Of a stretch of DNA of 11,094 nucleotides, positions 6,801-11,094 are shown piece by piece (the stretch's first letter is position 1; each line of letters starts with the position of its first letter). The notes under the pieces were generated by a model. That model saw nothing but the letters and a program-made list of their open reading frames with translations. It was not told where the DNA came from and ran no database searches. Made by a program: the position numbers and the translations under genes. Origin of the DNA: Deltaproteobacteria bacterium (GTDB taxonomy: Bacteria > DRYD01); assembly GCA_028276365.1 (NCBI GenBank), contig JAPYWL010000042.1, positions 1 through 11,094 on the forward strand, given 5' to 3'.

Positions 6801-6827
6801 AAAAAGAGAAGAAAAAAGGGAATAAAA
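6785..6827 (+). repeat. Purine-rich nuclease leader, left copy of a ~43-bp direct repeat
   Basis: Positions 6785-6819 are identical to 8951-8985, and after a one-base indel the match continues for eight more bases. The repeat sits between the array and the start of the nuclease gene, about 30 bases before the ATG. Confidence 0.85.
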
Positions 6828-6859
6828 AAAGGGAAAGAAATAAAGAGGAGAAAAAGAGG

Positions 6860-8392
6860 ATGAAGAAGTTATTACCAATAGGAATAAGCGATTTTAAGAA
6901 ACTAAGAGAAGTAGGGTATGTATATGTAGATAAGACGGAGTATATATATAGGTTAGTAAAAGAGGGATCAGGATATTATTTTTTAAGTCGTCCAAGACGC
7001 TTTGGAAAATCATTATTACTATCAACAATAGAGTATTTATTTAAAGGAGAAAGGGAATTATATAAGGGATTATATATAGAAGATAAGTGGGAATGGGGAG
7101 AAAGTTATCCAGTAATAAGAATAGATTTTGCAAAAGATATAGTAAAAAAAGAGGACTATAAAAGAAGAGTAATACAAGAGTTGGAAAAGAACTATATAAA
7201 TAATGAAATAGAACAAAGAATAGAAAAAGAGGAAGATGAAGTGGGATTATTTGAAAAGCTAATAATATCTATTTACAAGAGATATTCAAAACAAGTAGTG
7301 ATATTAGTAGATGAATATGATAAACCGATATTAGATGTAATAGAGGATAAAAAGGAAGCAGAGGAAGTAAGAAAAGAGCTAAAAGCATTGTATTCAGTCT
7401 TAAAAGGATTAGATAGGTATATAAAGTTTGTGTTAATAACGGGAGTGAGCAAATTTTCAAAGGTATCATTATTTAGTGGATTAAATCAGTTAGAAGATAT
7501 ATCGTTAAGCAAAGAATACGGGAATATATGTGGATATACACAAGAGGAGTTAGAGAAAAATTTTAAGGAGTATTTAGAAGGAGTGGATTTAGAGGAGGTA
7601 AGGGAATGGTATAATGGATATAATTTTTTAGGAGAAAAGGTGTATAATCCGTTTGATATATTGTTATATTTAAGGAATAGGGAATTGGATAATTATTGGT
7701 ATGAAAGTGGAAAGACAGAATTTTTATTCAAGTTAATAAAGACAAGAGAATATAAATTAGGGTATTTAGAGAAGGAATATTATACAAAAGAGATATTAGA
7801 GAAGTTTGACATAGAGTATATAAGTATAGAAGCACTAATGTATCAAACGGGATATCTAACGATAAAAGAGACAAAGAGGATAGAGAATGAGAGAGTATAT
7901 GTGTTAGGATATCCGAATAGAGAGGTAAGACAATCATTTAATAGGGAGTTATTGTATTATATAACGGGGGAATATCAAAGTGATAGGACATCAAAATTGA
8001 AGATGGCATTAATAGAAGAGGATATGGAGGAAATAAGGAGGCAGATAGAGATATTTTTGGAAACAATAAGTTATGAGGTTATGAAAAATGAGAATGTGTA
8101 TCAAGCTGCGATATACGGGTTAATGTATGGGATGGGATATGAAGTGGAGATAGAAGATAGGACAATAAAGGGTAGGATAGATCTAACGTTGATGATAAAT
8201 AGGAAAAAGGTATATATAATAGAGCTAAAGTTGATAGAAAGGGAGGAGGAGAAAGGGAAAGCGATAAAGCAGATAGAAGAGAGGGAGTATTATAAGAAGT
8301 ATATGAATTATGATAAGATATATATAGTAGGGATAGAGATAGATAGGAATAAAAAGAGGATAGAGAATTATGAGTATAAGAGGGTAAAATAG
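6860..8392 (+). CDS. AAA-ATPase-like protein with C-terminal PD-(D/E)XK nuclease domain
   Basis: The 510-aa protein belongs to the AAA-ATPase-like (PF09820) plus PDDEXK_9 (PF08011) family, which often occurs in many copies per genome. The N-terminus LPIGISDFKKLRE and YVDKT (residues 22-26) are typical. The nucleotide-binding loop is RPRRFGKS (44-51) and the Walker B is VILVDEYDKPI (147-157). The FVLITGVSKFSKVSLFSGLN block, a CGYTQEEL and a WYNGYNF motif follow. The nuclease motif at the C-terminus is GRIDLTLM (438-445) with Asp441, then IIELKL with Glu455 and Lys457. All key residues are present and the length is normal, so it looks intact. GAGGAG nine bases before ATG 6860 supports the start. 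The coding strand is strongly purine-rich, unlike trmD or nuoK, and the gene is enclosed by tandem arrays. Its physiological role is unproven; defence or selfish behaviour is inference. Confidence 0.92.
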   Translation: MKKLLPIGISDFKKLREVGYVYVDKTEYIYRLVKEGSGYYFLSRPRRFGKSLLLSTIEYLFKGERELYKGLYIEDKWEWGESYPVIRIDFAKDIVKKEDYKRRVIQELEKNYINNEIEQRIEKEEDEVGLFEKLIISIYKRYSKQVVILVDEYDKPILDVIEDKKEAEEVRKELKALYSVLKGLDRYIKFVLITGVSKFSKVSLFSGLNQLEDISLSKEYGNICGYTQEELEKNFKEYLEGVDLEEVREWYNGYNFLGEKVYNPFDILLYLRNRELDNYWYESGKTEFLFKLIKTREYKLGYLEKEYYTKEILEKFDIEYISIEALMYQTGYLTIKETKRIENERVYVLGYPNREVRQSFNRELLYYITGEYQSDRTSKLKMALIEEDMEEIRRQIEIFLETISYEVMKNENVYQAAIYGLMYGMGYEVEIEDRTIKGRIDLTLMINRKKVYIIELKLIEREEEKGKAIKQIEEREYYKKYMNYDKIYIVGIEIDRNKKRIENYEYKRVK

Positions 8393-8401
8393 GTTTAATA
8401 G

Positions 8402-8436
8402 TTTTGAGAATGTTTTATTTTTTTTGAAAATGTTTT
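8402..8436 (+). repeat. Short direct repeat after the nuclease gene
   Basis: TTTTGAGAATGTTTT at 8402-8416 recurs as TTTTGAAAATGTTTT at 8422-8436, 14 of 15 identical and 20 bp apart. It starts ten bases after the nuclease stop codon. No hairpin terminator is visible; the T-runs here may still aid termination. Confidence 0.4.
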
Positions 8437-8453
8437 GGTTATTTTAAGGGAAT

Positions 8454-8490
8454 AATGATAAGGTTAGCGTAATTTTTGCTAGTATTTTTT
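8454..8490 (+). repeat. Nuclease 3' flank sequence, right copy
   Basis: It matches 6085-6121 at 32 of 37 positions. It links the end of the nuclease gene to the right array. No reading frame is shared between the two copies, so the conservation is at DNA level. Confidence 0.6.
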
Positions 8491-8500
8491 TTAAGAGAAA

Positions 8501-8970
8501 TAAAGGGAAGACAAAGGAAAGAATAAGAAAAAAAAGGAAAACAAAGGGAAAAAAATGAAATAAAATGAAACCAAAAGGAACCAAAGGAAACCAAAGGAAA
8601 CCAATTGAAACCAATAGAAGCCAATTGAAACCAGTTGAAGCCAAAAGAAACCAAAAGAAGCCAAATGAAATAAATTGAAACCAATTGAAATCAATTGAAA
8701 CCAATTGAAACTAAATGAAACTAAATGAAACTAATTGAAACTAATTGAAAGTAATTGAAACTAATTAAAATCAATTGAAATCAATTGACGTCAATTGAGG
8801 TCAATTGAAGTTAAATGAAGTCAATTGGAGTTAATTAAAGGCCTTTGAAATCAATTGAAGCCAATTGAAGCCAATTGAAGTCAATTGAAGTCAATTGAAG
8901 TCAAATGAAGCCAAAGGAAACCAAAGGAAACCAATAGGAAGTAAAAAAACAAAAGGAAATAAAAGGAAAA
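8501..8970 (+). repeat. Right tandem array of the same 10-bp AATT-centred unit
   Basis: About 45 units of 10 bp, consensus NCAATTGAAN, run in the same orientation as the left array. The first six or seven are purine-rich (for example ACAAAGGAAA), the middle is canonical, and the last return to AAAGGAAA-like forms. A cluster near 8787-8850 contains variants with GACGT, GAGG and GGAG not seen in the left array, so the two arrays are related but not recent copies. Long open frames on the minus strand here are by-products of the repeat. The array runs into the duplicated purine-rich leader. Confidence 0.92.
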
Positions 8971-8993
8971 AGAGAAGAAAAAAGGAATAAAAA
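8951..8993 (+). repeat. Purine-rich leader, right copy without a nuclease gene
   Basis: The stretch is the partner of 6785-6827. In the left copy it precedes a complete nuclease gene with its ribosome site; here it stops at about 8993 and runs into ATTGGTATATAT with no nuclease gene following. This looks like the front end of a second cassette whose gene was lost or never duplicated. Confidence 0.8.
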
Positions 8994-9165
8994 TTGGTAT
9001 ATATAATATTAATCTGTTTATTTTTAAAGATAAAACTTCTTTATTAACTTCTTTCAATTCCTCTATGGGTAAGCTAAACAGGAGGATGTATATTTACTCC
9101 AATACAATAATTAGGTAAAAAAATAAAAAATCCTTCATAATAAAAAAACTGTTAATGTGAAATAG

Positions 9166-9504
9166 GCTAATTTTTCTGGTATTATTTCATTAATTGTAGC
9201 TTTATATTTTGATAGAAACAAGCTTGTTATAATAGAGGAGATAGAAAGAAATATTCATCCTTCTCTTATTTCCTATATAATTAATATGATAAAAGGAGAT
9301 ATAAAAGATAAACAAGTTATTATAACTACTCATAGTCCAGAAGTTTTAAAATATAGTGAATTAGATAATATTTTCTTTGTATCAAGGGATAAGGAAGGTT
9401 TTTCTGATATTTATAAACCTGCAGATAAAGAAACACTTAAGATTTTTTTACAAAATAAAATCGGTATCGATGAACTCTATGTCCAAAATCTAATTTATTT
9501 CTGA
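9166..9504 (+). pseudogene. C-terminal remnant of an AAA_21-type ATPase
   Basis: The open stretch encodes about 112 residues that match the end of AAA_21-type (SMC/OLD-like) ATPases: FSGIISLIVALYF, the Walker B block VIIEEIERNIHP, then VIITTHSPEVL with the switch histidine, and a natural-looking C-terminus KIGIDELYVQNLIYF. The Walker A half, the larger N-terminal part of a protein normally about 350-450 aa, is absent. Upstream in this frame are TAG at 9163 and TAA at 9124. Frame 2 from about 8993 to 9116 holds an open KDKTSLLTSFNSSMGKL segment that could be more of the same decayed gene. The ATG at 9286 has no ribosome site, so expression is unlikely. The break lies close to the right edge of the nuclease cassette, suggesting that the cassette or a deletion truncated it. 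Confidence 0.75.
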
Positions 9505-9631
9505 TATATTTTTCTTCTAAATCCTAATTTAAAAGGAATAATTATTTTAGATTAAAATAATTAATATTGATATTAGTGTTTAAAAAATACTAATATTTTA
9601 TGGTAAAAAATAATTTTTAAAAATATATGTT

Positions 9632-9637
9632 AGAGGT
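9632..9637 (+). promoter_or_regulatory. Shine-Dalgarno supporting a TTG start for rmuC
   Basis: AGAGGT lies seven bases before the in-frame TTG at 9645. The ATG at 9627 has only A/T upstream. Confidence 0.5.
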
Positions 9638-9644
9638 AATTTTT

Positions 9645-11094
9645 TTGTTAATTGGTTTATTTATAGGTTTTTATTTAGGTTATTTAAAGGCATTTAGGGA
9701 TAATCAACTAAAGTTAAAAGAGAATAATTCTAATATTATTGATTTAAACTCTCAATTAGTTGAATTAAGGGCAAGGTATGAGCAAATGGAAAAAACAAAT
9801 CAGTTATTAGAAAAAGAAAGGGAGAAAATCCTACAAAAAAGGGAAGAAGAAATTAATCAGATTATAGATGGATTTAGAAAATATTTAAGTGATATTACTG
9901 AGAGAAATATTAAATTGGATGAGGAAAAAGAAAAGAGGATTTTAGAGAAAATAGAAAATTTCATTAGAATTTTTGAAGCACAGCAAGAGAGTAATAAAAA
10001 TTTTTTGTTAAAGCAGGAGGAATTAGATAGGAAAAGAGATGAACTACTAAAAGAAATAAAAGAATCAACAATAAAATCTGATGAAGAAAAAGAAAAAAGG
10101 ATACAGATGATATTGGAAAAAAGTGAAAAATTTTCTGAAGAACAAAGTAAGAACATAAGTGAATTTCTAAAAGAACAGGATAAATATAGGCAGGAAATAG
10201 AAAACAAAAGAGATGAGATATTAAACAAAATAATGGATGAAGTGAGAAAAAATGAAGAAATATTAACCAAAAAAATGAGAGAACAATTGGATTATTTTAT
10301 TGAATTACTTAAAAAACAAGATCAATCTACTCAAGATTTCTTGTTAAATCAAGGAAAATTATTGAGTGAAATTGAAAAAAGATGGTATGCTCAAATACAG
10401 GATATGAAGAAGTCTGTGGAAAAATTTACTGCTTCTTTTTTAGGTACTAAAACGAGGGGAGAAATGGGAGAGAAGCTTTTGGAAAATATCTTACTTAACA
10501 GTATTAAATCAGGAGTAGTAATAAAAAATTTAAAAACAAGTAATGGAGGAGTTATTGAGTTTGCTTGGGATTTAGGAGATGGAAAATATATACCTATTGA
10601 TTGTAAGTTTCCTAATATTTACGAATCTTTACTAAAATATAATGAAAGTAATGAAAACAAAAATGAAATAAAAAAAGAGATAGATAAACTAAAAGATAGA
10701 ATTAAGGAAGTCAAAAAATATCAAAATTTGGATAATACCATAGATTATTGTATTGTTGTCTTACCTGATACTATTATTGAATTATTTCCTGAGTTAATTC
10801 ATTTTGGAAAGGAAAATAATGTGTGGGTTTGTGGATATAGGGATGTTGTTTTTGTTGCTTCTTTTTTACATAAAAGATATGTAGATTTAAAAAAACAAGG
10901 TGAAATTGGAGATTACAAAATGATTATTGAAAAATTACTTAAAATAGTGGATAATATTCAAAAAGAAACTGATAGTATATCTAAAGCTATTAACTCTATT
11001 CAAAAATCTAATGAGAGTATTCGTAAGGAGATCCTTAAATCTAAAAACCTACAAAATTTTGATAATAATTCAAGTAATAATTTTAATGATAATC
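9645..11094 (+). CDS. rmuC: RmuC-family DNA recombination protein (runs off right edge)
   Basis: RmuC proteins are membrane-anchored coiled-coil proteins with a nuclease-like core that limit recombination at inverted repeats. Here 483 residues are visible and no stop is reached. The order is: membrane segment LIGLFIGFYLGYL at the N-terminus, a long charged coiled coil (about 20-260, rich in Lys/Glu), then the conserved core. The core has RGEMGEKLLENIL from Arg271, IPIDCKFPNIYESL with Asp319 and Lys321 (family IDsKfP), VVLPDTI and VFVASFL. A second coiled region and an Asn-rich tail end the visible part. I chose TTG 9645 because AGAGGT precedes it; ATG 9627 would add six residues (MLEVIF). The minus-strand open frame inside is a shadow. 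The gene follows the ATPase remnant by 140 bases and probably has its own promoter. Confidence 0.85.
   Translation, partial: MLIGLFIGFYLGYLKAFRDNQLKLKENNSNIIDLNSQLVELRARYEQMEKTNQLLEKEREKILQKREEEINQIIDGFRKYLSDITERNIKLDEEKEKRILEKIENFIRIFEAQQESNKNFLLKQEELDRKRDELLKEIKESTIKSDEEKEKRIQMILEKSEKFSEEQSKNISEFLKEQDKYRQEIENKRDEILNKIMDEVRKNEEILTKKMREQLDYFIELLKKQDQSTQDFLLNQGKLLSEIEKRWYAQIQDMKKSVEKFTASFLGTKTRGEMGEKLLENILLNSIKSGVVIKNLKTSNGGVIEFAWDLGDGKYIPIDCKFPNIYESLLKYNESNENKNEIKKEIDKLKDRIKEVKKYQNLDNTIDYCIVVLPDTIIELFPELIHFGKENNVWVCGYRDVVFVASFLHKRYVDLKKQGEIGDYKMIIEKLLKIVDNIQKETDSISKAINSIQKSNESIRKEILKSKNLQNFDNNSSNNFNDN

Noticed and set aside
8439-8704. Three overlapping minus-strand open frames rich in Trp, Phe and Leu
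   Set aside because: They are translations of the 10-bp repeat in all three frames, which lacks stop triplets on that strand. There is no start signal or codon bias.
6361-8970. Possible CRISPR array
   Set aside because: The unit is 10 bp in direct tandem with no spacers, and no cas gene is present.
3888-9165. Genome-wide recoding of TAG (in-frame TAG at 3888, 6121 and 9163)
   Set aside because: TAG clearly ends the cysteine-rich gene, the DUF167 gene, the lysozyme (in tandem) and the nuclease. The second and third cases lie in weak or decayed frames.
9857-10270. 137-aa minus-strand open frame rich in Ser, Phe and Leu
   Set aside because: It is the antisense shadow of the Lys/Glu-rich coiled coil of rmuC.

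Overview
The window comes from a very AT-rich bacterial genome (roughly a quarter G+C by eye, third codon positions almost all A or T). The housekeeping genes are bacterial: lysyl-tRNA synthetase start, TrmD, NuoK, RmuC, with AGGAGG-type ribosome binding sites. Phylum cannot be fixed from the sequence. The NuoK C-terminus and the CRIGERS-type rhodanese look somewhat like cyanobacterial-group proteins, which is only a weak hint.

Layout. Positions 1-2292 hold three minus-strand genes: the first 37 codons of a probable lysS running off the left edge, trmD, and a two-domain thiosulfate sulfurtransferase. From 2293 the coding strand switches to plus. An orphan nuoK is followed by a 94-aa cysteine-rich protein and a DUF167/YggU protein. 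Next comes a GH24 lysozyme reading frame that is split by a single in-frame TAG, then a ~298-aa glycine-rich protein carrying three imperfect C-terminal repeats, with an excellent Shine-Dalgarno.

Positions about 6000-9500 are an accessory island. A 510-aa AAA-ATPase-like/PD-(D/E)XK nuclease gene (6860-8392) sits between two long tandem arrays of a 10-bp unit centred on AATT (6361-6800 and 8501-8970). Both arrays lie in the same orientation and hold their 10-bp register with essentially no indels. The purine-rich leader before the nuclease recurs almost exactly after the right array, and the sequence just downstream of the nuclease recurs upstream of the left array. The island therefore looks like a cassette that duplicates or shuffles by recombination. 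Just beyond its right edge is the C-terminal third of an AAA_21-type ATPase with no N-terminal part. The window ends inside an rmuC gene.

The most interesting items are the helically phased arrays around the nuclease, the duplicated gene-less leader, and the amber-interrupted lysozyme whose reading frame keeps coding-like composition through the stop.
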